From: CAZKCI01 sp964584165
GTDB lineage: Bacteria > Auribacterota > Erginobacteria > Erginobacterales > CAZKCI01
Direction of reading: 5' to 3'
DNA: 28,224 nucleotides
Assembly: GCA_964584165.1 (NCBI GenBank)
Contig: CAZOYW010000041.1
Span: forward strand, 1 to 28,224
The notes under the pieces were generated by a model that was not told where the DNA came from, made no database searches, and saw nothing but the letters and a program-made list of their open reading frames with translations. Below are positions 15,464-22,592 of this stretch, in pieces. The position numbers were made by a program, and so were the translations under genes. Numbering within the stretch: the first letter of the stretch is position 1; each line of letters begins with the position of its first letter.

Positions 15464-16407
15464 TTGTTCCGGCCCATCTCCAGCTTCTTCACCCGGGAGA
15501 GGGTGTTCTCGCCGATCTTGCGGGTGGCGGCGATGGTGTCGGCGAGAAGGCCGATGACCAGGATCTGGAAGCCCACGATCAGGAAGACCGCGGCGAAGAT
15601 CAGGGACTGGACGTGACCCTTCCCCTCCCCGACGACGACGTAGTAGAGAAACCGCCCCGAGAGGGCGGCGCCGAGGAGGATGACGAAGCCTCCGATCAAG
15701 CTGAAGACCTTGAGCGGCTCGTACATCGTGTAGATCCGGATCAGGGTGGCGAGGGACTGCTGGACGTAGGACCAGGTCCCGGTGAAGAGGCGGGAGGGGC
15801 GGGTCTGGGGGTTGGTCCGGATGGGGACGTGCTTGACGGCGAGGGACCCCTTCCCCGCCTGGATCAGCGTCTCCAGGGTGTAGGAGAAGCTGGAGACTAC
15901 GTTCAGGCTGAAGGCCGCCTCCCGGTCGTAGGCGCGGAAGCCGCTGGCGGCGTCGGGGACGGAGGTCCCGGAGAGCTTGCGGACCACCCAGGAGCCGAGC
16001 TTCTGGAGGAGCTTCTTCAGGGGGGAGAAGTGGGCGATCTTCTCCACCTCCCGGTTCCCGACCACGATGTCGGCCTCGTCCCGGACGATCGGCTCGATCA
16101 GCCTCGCGATGTCCGCGCCGCGATACTGGTTGTCGGCGTCGGTGTTGACGATGACGTCCGCCCCCAGGCGGAGCGACTCGTCGATCCCGGCCATGAAGGC
16201 GCGGGCCAGGCCCTTGCGCTCGGTGAAGGAGACGACGTGGTCGGCCCCGGCCCGCTTCGCCGCCTCGATCGTCCGGTCCGCGGAGCCGTCGTCGATCACC
16301 AGGACCTCGACCCGGTCGATCCCCGGGATCGTCCGGGGGATCTCCCGGATGGTTTCTCCGATCGTCTTTTCCTCGTTCAGGCAGGGGATCTGGACGATGA
16401 GCTTCAT
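15457..16407 (-). CDS. Glycosyltransferase family 2 with C-terminal membrane anchor
   Basis: 316 residues from ATG 16405-16407. GT-A domain: MKLIVQIPCLNEEKTIGETI, VIDDGSADRTIEAAKRAGAD and NTDADNQYRGADIARL (DxD-type metal site). Two membrane spans follow at the C-terminus (FSLIGGFVILLGAALSGRFL and SLIFAAVFLIVGFQILVIGL). This matches polyprenyl-phosphate sugar transferases that start or decorate surface glycans. It is the first gene of the operon, 13 bases or so behind a strong predicted start site. An upstream in-frame ATG would put the promoter inside the coding region and is rejected. The stop codon lies inside the octamer repeat. Confidence 0.9.
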   Translation of the reverse strand: MKLIVQIPCLNEEKTIGETIREIPRTIPGIDRVEVLVIDDGSADRTIEAAKRAGADHVVSFTERKGLARAFMAGIDESLRLGADVIVNTDADNQYRGADIARLIEPIVRDEADIVVGNREVEKIAHFSPLKKLLQKLGSWVVRKLSGTSVPDAASGFRAYDREAAFSLNVVSSFSYTLETLIQAGKGSLAVKHVPIRTNPQTRPSRLFTGTWSYVQQSLATLIRIYTMYEPLKVFSLIGGFVILLGAALSGRFLYYVVVGEGKGHVQSLIFAAVFLIVGFQILVIGLLADTIAATRKIGENTLSRVKKLEMGRNKE

Positions 16408-16426
16408 GGGGCGGGCACCGTTGGTT

Positions 16427-16455
16427 ATGCTAGGGCAGGACGGGGGCGCTGTCAA
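16427..16455 (-). promoter_or_regulatory. Sigma-70 promoter of the glycan operon
   Basis: On the minus strand a perfect TTGACA (16450-16455), a 17-base spacer, and TAGCAT (16427-16432). Predicted start near 16420, about 13 bases before the ATG at 16407. No operator-like palindrome overlaps it. Confidence 0.65.
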
Positions 16456-16474
16456 CGGGGGATGCGCCCCGGCC

Positions 16475-16548
16475 GGGCGAACACGAGGTTCGCCCCTACT
16501 GCCTCCCGTTCCCGTATGGGCCGGTAGGGGCGAACCTGGTCTTCGCCC
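16475..16548. repeat. Pair of GGGCGAAC hairpins, back to back
   Basis: Hairpin one GGGCGAAC / GTTCGCCC (16475-16495) is followed by CTAC. Hairpin two, preceded by GTAG, is GGGCGAA / TTCGCCC (16528-16548). The facing arms also form a 14-bp perfect inverted repeat, 16486-16499 with 16524-16537. The pair lies between the glycan-operon promoter and the divergent acetyltransferase fusion gene. Confidence 0.8.
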
Positions 16549-16607
16549 ACCAGACCGATCCGAACCCCCGATCTGGCGACAACCCTCTCCATCAACCCCG
16601 GCGGTTT

Positions 16608-16616
16608 TGGTACACT
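16608..16616 (+). promoter_or_regulatory. Possible extended -10 promoter of the GNAT-HDAC fusion gene
   Basis: TGGTACACT gives TGn plus TACACT, placing the transcript start within a base or two of the GTG at 16624. If used, the message would be almost leaderless. No good -35 box is visible. Confidence 0.35.
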
Positions 16617-16623
16617 AACGGCG

Positions 16624-18834
16624 GTGAAAACCTTCCGCATCCGCCGGATCGACGACGAATCCCTCCCGGTGAACCGCGCCGCGGTCCGCCGGGCGCAGGA
16701 GGTCTTGCGGTCCCATTTCCCCTCCGTCCCCGAGGCCGAGATCGAGCGGCTGGGGGAAAAGCTCCGCAGCCCCTTCCAGCAGCGCTTCCGCTCCATCCTC
16801 TTCACGGCCGAGACCTCCCGCGGCCGCGGGGCCGGTTTCGCCCTCCTCTATCACGACCCGGTCGCCGGCTTCTGCTTCCTCGACTACCTTTCCTCGGAGA
16901 AAGGCTTCGCCGCGAGGAGGGCGGAACGGGAGCTCTACCGCCGGGCGCGCCAGGAGGCGGCGGCCCTGAAGGCCCAAGCCCTCTTCCTGGAGTGCCTCCC
17001 CGACGACCCCTCCCTCTGCCCCGACCGGGCCGCCCTGCGGAGAAACCGGGCCGCCCTGCGCTTCTTCGAGTCCTTCGGCGCCCGGCCGATCATCAACACC
17101 CGCTACGGCGCGCCGCGCGACCCTCCCGGCGGCGCAACGCCCTATCTGGTGGCGGACGACCTCGGGCGCCGTAACGCGCTCAACCTCGATTTCGCGCGCC
17201 GAGCCGTCCGGGCCATCCTGAAACGCCAGGCGGCCCACCGCTTTCCGGCGGAGCGGATCGCCGCCACGGTGGAGTCGTTCGCCGACGATCCGGTCCGCCT
17301 CCGTCCCTACCGCTACGGCCCGGCGGCGGCTCGGCGGGCCGCCCTCCCCTTCCCGGCCCCCGCCGTCCTGGTTGCGAGCGACCGCGAGCGGCCGGACCCC
17401 CGCCGGAGGCGGGGGACCGCCGCGGACGCCCTCTCCGTCCTTCTCTCCGGTCCCAACGGGCGGCGCCTCTTCCGGCGCCATCCGGCGCAGGCCTTCCCCG
17501 AGAAGCACCTCTCCGCCGTCCACACCCCGGAGCTGATCGCCCACGTCCGCCGGGCCGGGCGGGAGGTCGCCCGGGGCGAAGCGCCCGTTCCCTCGGTTTT
17601 CCCCGTCGCCGGTATCGAACGCCTCCCGGAAGACTACCCCGCCCGTACGGGTTGCTTCTGCCCGGACACGCTGACGCCGATGCGCCGAGGGATCTACCGG
17701 GCGGCCCGGTCGGCGGTCGACGCCGCGCTCACCGCCGCCCGCGCCCTGGCCGAAGGGGAGAAGGCCGCCTATGCCCTCGTCCGCCCGCCCGGCCACCATG
17801 CCGGCCGCGCCCGCTGCGGAGGCGGTTGCTATTTCAACAACGCCGCCGCCGCCGGCCATTACCTGAGCGCATTCGGGAAAGTGGCGATCCTCGATCTGGA
17901 AGGAAGCCACGGGAACGGCCTCCAGGAGATCTTCTACGGCCGCGCCGACGTCCTCACCGTCTCCCTCCACCGCGACCCCCGCCGCGCCTATCCCTTCTTC
18001 TCCGGCTTCGAGGAGGAGCGGGGCGAGGGGGCGGGCGAAGGCTTCAACCTGAACCTCCCCCTCCCCGCGAGAGCGGACGGGGGGAGCCGGCGCCGGGCGC
18101 TGGAGCGTGGGCTCCGGGCGATCCTCGACTTCAAGCCGGGCTTCCTGATCGTCGGCCTTCCCGGCGCGGGGACGGCCGGAGAGGAGCGCGAACGGGGGGC
18201 GCTGATCGCCGAGCTGGGCGTCCCGGTCCTGGCCATCCAGGAGGGAGGTCGGGACGGGCGGAAGATCGGGAAAAACGCCCGCCGCTTTTTCGCCGGGCTC
18301 CTCTCCCGCCCCGACGCCTCCCTCTTCTCCCGGTCCTTCGAACGTCGGGGCGAGGACCGGCTCGCCTTCCGCTACGAGGTTCGGACCGAGGACCGGGTCC
18401 GGATCCGCGAGATCGTGGAGGCGACCGGCGTCTTCAACCCGGCCGAGATCGAGATGGCGGTGGAGCTCGCCGACTCCCGCCTGGCCCAGGGGCCGGCTAG
18501 CGGCTACCATTTCGTATTCGCCGACCGCCGGGAGGCGACGATCGGCTACTCCTGCTACGGGCCCATCTCCGGAACCGTCGGCTCCTTCGACCTCTACTGG
18601 ATCGCCGTCCACCCCGACGCCCAGGGGAAGGGATGGGGGCGGGACATCCTCAAGGAGACCGAGCGGAGGATCCGGGGGCTGGGGGGCACCCGGATCTACA
18701 TCGACACCTCCAACCGCCCCCACTACGCCGAGACCAGGGCCTTCTACGAGGCCGGCGGCTACCGCCTCGCCGCGCTCCTCGACGACTTCTACGCCAAGGG
18801 GGACGCCAAGACGATCTACTGCAAGGTGCTGTAA
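16624..18834 (+). CDS. Three-domain fusion: GNAT / HDAC-fold pseudo-deacetylase / GNAT
   Basis: 736 residues from GTG 16624. Residues 1-170 form a divergent GNAT-like domain. Residues about 260-560 follow the acetylpolyamine amidohydrolase/class II HDAC fold: VHTPELIAHV, RPPGHHAG, GCYFNNAAAAG, ILDLEGSHGNGLQEIFYG, then a glycine-rich block and GFNLNLPLP. Residues about 590-736 are a clear GNAT with acetyl-CoA loop QGKGWG at 667-672 in WIAVHPDAQGKGWGRDIL. The HDAC general-base pair His391-His392 is kept, but zinc ligands are replaced: Asp to Glu426, His to Ser428, Asp to about Ala515. The catalytic Tyr is Arg543. The domain is therefore predicted inactive as a zinc deacetylase and may be a binding or regulatory module. 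The surrounding length matches the family, so a frameshift does not explain the changes. Substrate is unknown (polyamine or protein lysine are guesses). Its neighbours give no pathway. Confidence 0.85.
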   Translation: MKTFRIRRIDDESLPVNRAAVRRAQEVLRSHFPSVPEAEIERLGEKLRSPFQQRFRSILFTAETSRGRGAGFALLYHDPVAGFCFLDYLSSEKGFAARRAERELYRRARQEAAALKAQALFLECLPDDPSLCPDRAALRRNRAALRFFESFGARPIINTRYGAPRDPPGGATPYLVADDLGRRNALNLDFARRAVRAILKRQAAHRFPAERIAATVESFADDPVRLRPYRYGPAAARRAALPFPAPAVLVASDRERPDPRRRRGTAADALSVLLSGPNGRRLFRRHPAQAFPEKHLSAVHTPELIAHVRRAGREVARGEAPVPSVFPVAGIERLPEDYPARTGCFCPDTLTPMRRGIYRAARSAVDAALTAARALAEGEKAAYALVRPPGHHAGRARCGGGCYFNNAAAAGHYLSAFGKVAILDLEGSHGNGLQEIFYGRADVLTVSLHRDPRRAYPFFSGFEEERGEGAGEGFNLNLPLPARADGGSRRRALERGLRAILDFKPGFLIVGLPGAGTAGEERERGALIAELGVPVLAIQEGGRDGRKIGKNARRFFAGLLSRPDASLFSRSFERRGEDRLAFRYEVRTEDRVRIREIVEATGVFNPAEIEMAVELADSRLAQGPASGYHFVFADRREATIGYSCYGPISGTVGSFDLYWIAVHPDAQGKGWGRDILKETERRIRGLGGTRIYIDTSNRPHYAETRAFYEAGGYRLAALLDDFYAKGDAKTIYCKVL

Positions 18835-18867
18835 AAGCTGCCCGGCGGGCCTCCCGCTGCCTTAGGC

Positions 18868-18941
18868 CCGCGGACCTGAAGGTCCGCGGCTACGAACCGG
18901 CGCCCGGGCGCTTCAGTAGGCGCGGACCTGAAAGTTCGCGC
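18868..18941. repeat. Two hairpins, CCGCGGACCT and GCGCGGACC types
   Basis: CCGCGGACCT-GA-AGGTCCGCGG (18868-18889) followed by CTAC is the intact form of the split element at 8002-8073. The second, preceded by GTAG, is GCGCGGAC (18920-18927) pairing with GTTCGCGC (18934-18941) with one G-U pair. They lie between the fusion gene and phosphofructokinase. Confidence 0.8.
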
Positions 18942-18982
18942 GCCACGGTTTCGCCAAAAAACACCAGAAAGGAGATCGCGGC

Positions 18983-20077
18983 ATGGGTGCGAAAATTAAG
19001 CGGATCGGGATTCTCACCGGCGGGGGCGACTGCCCCGGCCTGAACGCCGTCATCCGGGCGGTGGTCAAGAAATCCATCGTCGACCACGGCTGGGAGGTGA
19101 CGGGGTTCCTCGACGGGTTCCACGGGCTGGTCAACAACCGCACCCGGCGGCTCGACTACAACTCCGTCTCCGGGATACTCACCGAGGGGGGGACGGTCCT
19201 GGGGACGTCGAAGACGGTCAACCCCTACCACTACGCGATCCGGCGGGGCGAGCGGCTCGTCTTCCGCGACCTCTCCCGGCGGGCGATCGGTAACGTCCGG
19301 CGCAACCGGCTCGACGCCCTGGTCGTGGTCGGAGGGGACGGGACGCTCGGGATCGCCAACCGGCTCAACGAGGACGGCCTCCGGGTGGTCGGGGTCCCCA
19401 AGACGATCGACAACGACCTCAAGGGGACGGACGTCACGGTGGGCTTCTACTCGGCGGTCCGGATCGCCACCGACGCCATCGACAACCTCCACGCCACCGC
19501 CGAATCGCTCCACCGGGTGATCATCCTCGAGGTGATGGGCCACCGGACGGGGTGGATCGCCCTCTTCGCCGGGATCGCGGGCGGGGGCGACGTGATCCTC
19601 ATCCCCGAGATCCCCTACGACACCGCCTCCGTCGCCCAGACCCTCCTCAAGCGCTCCCGGGTCGGACGGAAGTTCAGCATCGTGGTGGTGGCGGAGGGCG
19701 CCCATCCCAAGGGCGGGGGGGAGGTGGTCCGCGAGATGGTCAAGGAGAGCCAGGACCCGGCCCGCCTGGGCGGGATCGGCTTCGTCCTGGCCGCGGAGAT
19801 CAAGAAAATCACCTCCCTCGACACCCGGGTGGTGGTCCTGGGCCACCTACAGCGGGGAGGCGCGCCGACCTCCTTTGACCGCGTGCTCGCCACCCGCTTC
19901 GGGGTGGAGGCGGTCAACCTCATCGCCGCGAGGCGCTTCGGGCGGATGGCGATCGCCCAGGGAAGCCGGGTGATGAGCGCCCCCCTGAAGGCGGCGGCCG
20001 GCGGCTGTCGGACGATCCCCCCCGCTCTCCCCCTGATCGCCGCCGCCCGCTCGGTGGGAACGAGCTTCGGGGACTGA
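18983..20077 (+). CDS. pfk: 6-phosphofructokinase, mixed-type (PFK group III)
   Basis: 364 residues. It phosphorylates fructose 6-phosphate in glycolysis. The nucleotide site GILTGGGDCPGLNAVI is at 8-24, VVGGDGTLGIAN at 115-126, the catalytic block VPKTIDNDLKGTD at 138-150 (base Asp143), EVMGHRTGW at 183-191, and GHLQRGGAPTSFDR near residue 290. The two residues that distinguish phosphate donors disagree: Gly120 (ATP type) but Lys140 (typical of pyrophosphate enzymes). This Gly/Lys pair is known in ATP-using actinobacterial enzymes of the mixed group, so ATP is the better guess. A good ribosome site (AAAGGAG, 8 bases before ATG 18983) fixes the start. A terminator-like hairpin follows. Confidence 0.92.
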   Translation: MGAKIKRIGILTGGGDCPGLNAVIRAVVKKSIVDHGWEVTGFLDGFHGLVNNRTRRLDYNSVSGILTEGGTVLGTSKTVNPYHYAIRRGERLVFRDLSRRAIGNVRRNRLDALVVVGGDGTLGIANRLNEDGLRVVGVPKTIDNDLKGTDVTVGFYSAVRIATDAIDNLHATAESLHRVIILEVMGHRTGWIALFAGIAGGGDVILIPEIPYDTASVAQTLLKRSRVGRKFSIVVVAEGAHPKGGGEVVREMVKESQDPARLGGIGFVLAAEIKKITSLDTRVVVLGHLQRGGAPTSFDRVLATRFGVEAVNLIAARRFGRMAIAQGSRVMSAPLKAAAGGCRTIPPALPLIAAARSVGTSFGD

Positions 20078-20095
20078 GCACCGACTAAAGAATTT

Positions 20096-20165
20096 AACCG
20101 CGAATCGCGCGAATCCGATCGGCCGAGCCCCCGAAGAGATTCGCGAGATTCGTGGTTTATTTTTT
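20096..20165 (+). terminator. Rho-independent-type terminator after phosphofructokinase
   Basis: A 20-bp stem pairs 20096-20115 with 20138-20157 (one G-U pair, one mismatch) across a 22-base loop, followed by TATTTTTT (20158-20165). The arms consist of CGCGAAT words 9 bases apart and are related to the decamer repeat at 14041-14179, so a repeat family appears to serve as a terminator here. Confidence 0.7.
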
Positions 20166-20183
20166 GCGCGAGTCTAGCGGATT

Positions 20184-20246
20184 GGATCGGGCCATCCGTC
20201 CGATCCGTCGGATCCGACCGATCCGTCCGATCGGATCGCCCGATCC
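20184..20246. repeat. GATCCG-rich nested repeat in a 321-base gene-free gap
   Basis: Outer arms GGATCGGGC (20184-20192) and GCCCGATCC (20238-20246) enclose a run of overlapping CCGATCCGTC-like words on both strands. The whole gap 20078-20398 holds the terminator, this repeat, the promoter at 20295-20323 and the 5' leader of the next gene; I see no coding sequence in it. Confidence 0.7.
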
Positions 20247-20294
20247 GAGGTTGCGCCGCCCTGGGGCGGGAGCTAGGGCCGGGCGAAAAATATC

Positions 20295-20323
20295 TTGAAG
20301 CTGGCGCCCCTTCCGTTTATGGT
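20295..20323 (+). promoter_or_regulatory. Sigma-70-type promoter of the histone-H1-like gene
   Basis: TTGAAG (20295-20300), 17-base spacer, TATGGT (20318-20323). Predicted start near 20330, giving a leader of about 70 bases that contains CCCGGGC-type hairpin potential before the ATG at 20399. Confidence 0.5.
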
Positions 20324-20398
20324 GGCGCCGCGTCAGCGGCTTGAGAGAGGACCACCCGGCCCGGACAATGCCCGGGCCCACAGTCGAGGAGGCGGATC

Positions 20399-21037
20399 AT
20401 GGACGAGGCGGACGTCATTCGAGTTGGAGACCTGGTGAGATGGGACGCCGGCGGGGCGATCAAGGTCGGCGTGGTCTCCTGCATCAACCCCGACGGGACC
20501 TGCACGATGACCCTGCAGGGGAAGAACAACGAGAACATCACCATGCGGATCCGGAGCGAGCGGCTGGACAAGATCGTTTCCACGGTCGAGCCGGTGGAAG
20601 CCGAGGCGGAGGCCGAGGAGGCCGAGGAGGAGGCGGAGGAAGGGGAAGAGGGTGAGGAGTCCGACGAGGAAGTCGAGGTGACCGAGATCGACGAGACCAT
20701 CGTCACCCCGGAGGGCGTCGAGGAGAGGACCACGATCGTCGAGGAGGTCGTACCCGCCGCCGCCCGTCCCTCCGCGAAGAAAGCTCCCGCCCGGAAGGCT
20801 CCGACCCCCAAGGCCGAAAAGAAAACCGCGAAGAAGGCGGCCAAGGCCAAGCCGGCGAAGAAGCCGGCCAAGAAAGCGCCGGCTAAAAAGGCGGCCAAGG
20901 CCAAGGCGAAGAAACCGGCCAAGGGCAAGCCAGCGACCAAGGCCAAGCCGACGGCCAAGAAACCGGCCAAGAAAGCGCCGGCGAAGAAGGCGGCCCGGGC
21001 CAAACCCAAGGCCAAGAAACCCGGCAAGAAAAAGTAG
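20399..21037 (+). CDS. Acidic-then-basic protein with histone-H1-like Lys/Ala/Pro tail
   Basis: 212 residues in three parts. Residues 1-60 are a small beta-rich domain resembling an SH3/KOW-like fold (VGDLVRWDAGGAIKVGVVS). Residues 64-117 are strongly acidic (Glu-rich, EEGEEGEESDEEVEV). Residues 123-212 are very basic, with Lys-Lys-Ala-Pro/Ala repeats (KKPAKKAPAKKAAKAKAKKP). Basic tails of this sort occur in bacterial histone-H1-like and AlgP-type proteins and bind DNA or RNA without sequence preference. The acidic part may shield the tail or hold partners. A good ribosome site (AGGAGG, 6 bases upstream) supports the start. Its role is inference. A strong terminator follows, so it is likely a one-gene transcript. 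Two segments of the tail are near-identical at DNA level (about 20861-20904 and 20959-21002). Confidence 0.85.
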   Translation: MDEADVIRVGDLVRWDAGGAIKVGVVSCINPDGTCTMTLQGKNNENITMRIRSERLDKIVSTVEPVEAEAEAEEAEEEAEEGEEGEESDEEVEVTEIDETIVTPEGVEERTTIVEEVVPAAARPSAKKAPARKAPTPKAEKKTAKKAAKAKPAKKPAKKAPAKKAAKAKAKKPAKGKPATKAKPTAKKPAKKAPAKKAARAKPKAKKPGKKK

Positions 21038-21062
21038 CCGCCCGCGGGCCCCCTTTAGAGAA

Positions 21063-21117
21063 CCGCCGGAGTCCCCCGCCGGAGTCCCCCGCCGGGGGAC
21101 TCCGGCGGCTTTTCTTT
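21063..21117 (+). terminator. Terminator with a duplicated left arm
   Basis: A perfect 15-bp stem, 21076-21090 with 21094-21108, has a 3-base loop and is followed by CTTTTCTTT. The left arm also exists 13 bases upstream (21063-21077), so the same right arm can pair with either copy, giving alternative hairpins with loops of 3 or 16 bases. Confidence 0.85.
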
Positions 21118-21136
21118 ACAACCTATAACTTACAAC
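21116..21136. repeat. Heptamer tandem repeat TTACAAC / CTATAAC x3
   Basis: TTACAAC (21116-21122), CTATAAC (21123-21129), TTACAAC (21130-21136). It overlaps the terminator's T-rich tail and lies 28 bases before the methyltransferase start. TATAAC could also serve as a -10 box. Confidence 0.7.
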
Positions 21137-21164
21137 TCGGCGCTTTTCCTGTATCTTCCTTCCC

Positions 21165-22349
21165 GTGAGCAAGCTGATCTTGAAACCCGGGCGCGAGAAG
21201 TCGCTCCGGAACCGCCATCCCTGGATCTTTTCGGGCGCGGTCGAGAAGACGGAGGGCCCGGCCGAGGGGGGCGACGTCGTCGACGTCCATTCCGCCGCGG
21301 GGGATTTTCTCGCCCGCGCCTTCTACAACGGCGCCTCCCAGATCGTGGGACGGGTCCTCTCCTTCGCCCCGGAGGCGATCGACCGGAGCTTCTTCCGCGG
21401 GCGGATCGCCGCCGCGCTCGATTTCCGCCGCGAGCTCGCCGCGGCGGGGTTCCCCGCCCACGCCCGCCGTCTCGTCAACGCCGAGGGGGACGGCCTGCCG
21501 GGACTCACCGTCGACGACTACGCCGGCCACCTCGTCTTCCGCGTCACCTCGCTCGGGATGAGCCGCCGGCTCGACCTCCTCCGGGAGATCTTCGCCGAGC
21601 TCGTCCGGCCCCGGGCGATCTACCTCCGCTCCGATCCCCGGGCGGACGCCCGGGAGGGGATCGCGCTCTCCCCGGGGGCCCTTCTCGGGGAGGTCAGCGG
21701 CCCGGTGGAGATCGAGGAGAACGGGACCAGGTTCCTGGTCGACCTGAAGGAAGGGCAAAAGACCGGCTTCTACCTCGACCAGGCGGTGAACCGCGCCGTC
21801 GTGGCCGCCTACGCCCGGGGGCGGAGGGTCCTCGATCTCTTCTCCTACAGCGGCGGCTTCGGCCTCGCCGCGCTCCGGGCGGGCGCGGAGAAGGCCCTCT
21901 TCATGGACAGCTCCCGCCCCGCCCTCGCCCTGGTCTGCCGCTCCCTCGCCCTGAACGGGATCCCCGAGGCGAAAGCGGTCCTCGCCGAGGAGAACGTCTT
22001 CACCGCCCTGACCGATCCCGCGGTCAGCGCGTTTGCCCCCTCGCTCGTCGTTCTCGATCCCCCGCCGATGGCCCGCTCGGCCAAGGACGCCACGCGCGCG
22101 GCCCGCGGCTACCTCTTCCTGAACGGCCGGGCGCTCGGACTCCTCCCGCCCGGGGGCATCCTCGCCACCTTCTCCTGCTCGCACTACGTCGACGACAAGC
22201 TCTTCCGCCAGGTGGTCTGGCAGGCGGCGCGGGAGGCGGGCAAGGAGGCGCGGATCATCGGCGAGCTTTTCGCCGCCCCCGACCACCCCGTCTCCGTCCA
22301 CCACCCCGAGGGGAAGTATCTCAAGGGGCTTCTGCTCAGGGTCGGGTAG
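21165..22349 (+). CDS. rlmI: RlmI-type 23S rRNA (cytosine-5-)-methyltransferase with PUA domain
   Basis: 394 residues, standard length. The N-terminal PUA-type RNA-binding domain opens LILKPGREKSLRNRHPWIFS, followed by the RlmI linker with GEVSGPVEIEENG and GQKTGFYLDQ (197-206). The SAM-binding block DLFSYSGGFG is at 224-233, DPPPMAR at 298-304 and FSCSHYV with Cys338 at 336-342. The family member in E. coli methylates C1962 of 23S rRNA; the same target is inference here. GTG at 21165 is the start, giving the conserved N-terminus. No clear ribosome site precedes it. It follows the terminator of the H1-like gene, so it should have its own promoter; only a weak TATAAC in the heptamer repeat is seen. 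Confidence 0.88.
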   Translation: MSKLILKPGREKSLRNRHPWIFSGAVEKTEGPAEGGDVVDVHSAAGDFLARAFYNGASQIVGRVLSFAPEAIDRSFFRGRIAAALDFRRELAAAGFPAHARRLVNAEGDGLPGLTVDDYAGHLVFRVTSLGMSRRLDLLREIFAELVRPRAIYLRSDPRADAREGIALSPGALLGEVSGPVEIEENGTRFLVDLKEGQKTGFYLDQAVNRAVVAAYARGRRVLDLFSYSGGFGLAALRAGAEKALFMDSSRPALALVCRSLALNGIPEAKAVLAEENVFTALTDPAVSAFAPSLVVLDPPPMARSAKDATRAARGYLFLNGRALGLLPPGGILATFSCSHYVDDKLFRQVVWQAAREAGKEARIIGELFAAPDHPVSVHHPEGKYLKGLLLRVG

Positions 22350-22364
22350 GCGGTTGGGAGCGAT

Positions 22365-22388
22365 TGTAGGCCGCCTCTGCGAGGCGGC
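22365..22388. repeat. Hairpin, TGTAG with GCCGCCTC stem
   Basis: TGTAG then GCCGCCTC-TGC-GAGGCGGC (stem 22370-22388), the same subtype as 11408-11426 in opposite orientation. It is followed to about 22440 by a C/T-rich stretch with the repeated word TCCCTGTCCCCCTGTTC, itself repeat-like. The rest of the gap up to 22645 holds the sigma-54 promoter region. Confidence 0.8.
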
Positions 22389-22575
22389 GGCCAAGCTTGA
22401 CGAGTTGACACCGTCCCCCTCTTCCCTGTCCCCCTGTTCTTTCCTATTGCACTTCGGTAACAGCAGTTGCAATCCCGCATAGGCGTTCTCTCCCCCGGAA
22501 ACCGTGGCGGGGGGCGGCCCAGTTTTTACCCCTTGGCGTCGTGGGTGTTATGCAAACGGACCGGCGGGGGGAGAT

Positions 22576-22592
22576 CTGGCACGATACTTGCT
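22576..22592 (+). promoter_or_regulatory. Sigma-54 (-24/-12) promoter of the C25 protease
   Basis: CTGGCACG-ATAC-TTGCT matches the sigma-54 consensus TGGCACG-N4-TTGC fully; GG at 22578-22579 and GC at 22590-22591 are the -24 and -12 elements. Start predicted near 22603, 43 bases before the ATG. A possible activator site, the inverted repeat ATTGCA...TGCAAT (22446-22451, 22468-22473), lies about 105-130 bases upstream, the usual distance for enhancer-binding proteins. Confidence 0.8.

Noticed and set aside
16408..16455. Upstream start of the membrane GT2 at 16455
   Set aside because: It would place the start at the -35 box of a strong promoter; ATG 16405-16407 gives the conserved MKLIVQIPCLNE.
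16615..18723. A 702-codon open frame on the minus strand opposite the fusion gene
   Set aside because: Low-complexity Gly/Arg/Glu/Val-rich text with no motif, explained by high G+C third positions of the plus-strand gene, which has clear GNAT and HDAC motifs.
20317..21027. Minus-strand hydrophobic frame (AFFAGAFLAG repeats) as a membrane protein
   Set aside because: It is the complement of the Lys/Ala/Pro tail of the H1-like gene, which has its own promoter, ribosome site and terminator.
21123..22472. A 449-codon minus-strand frame opposite the RlmI-type gene
   Set aside because: Shadow of the plus-strand methyltransferase; no family features.
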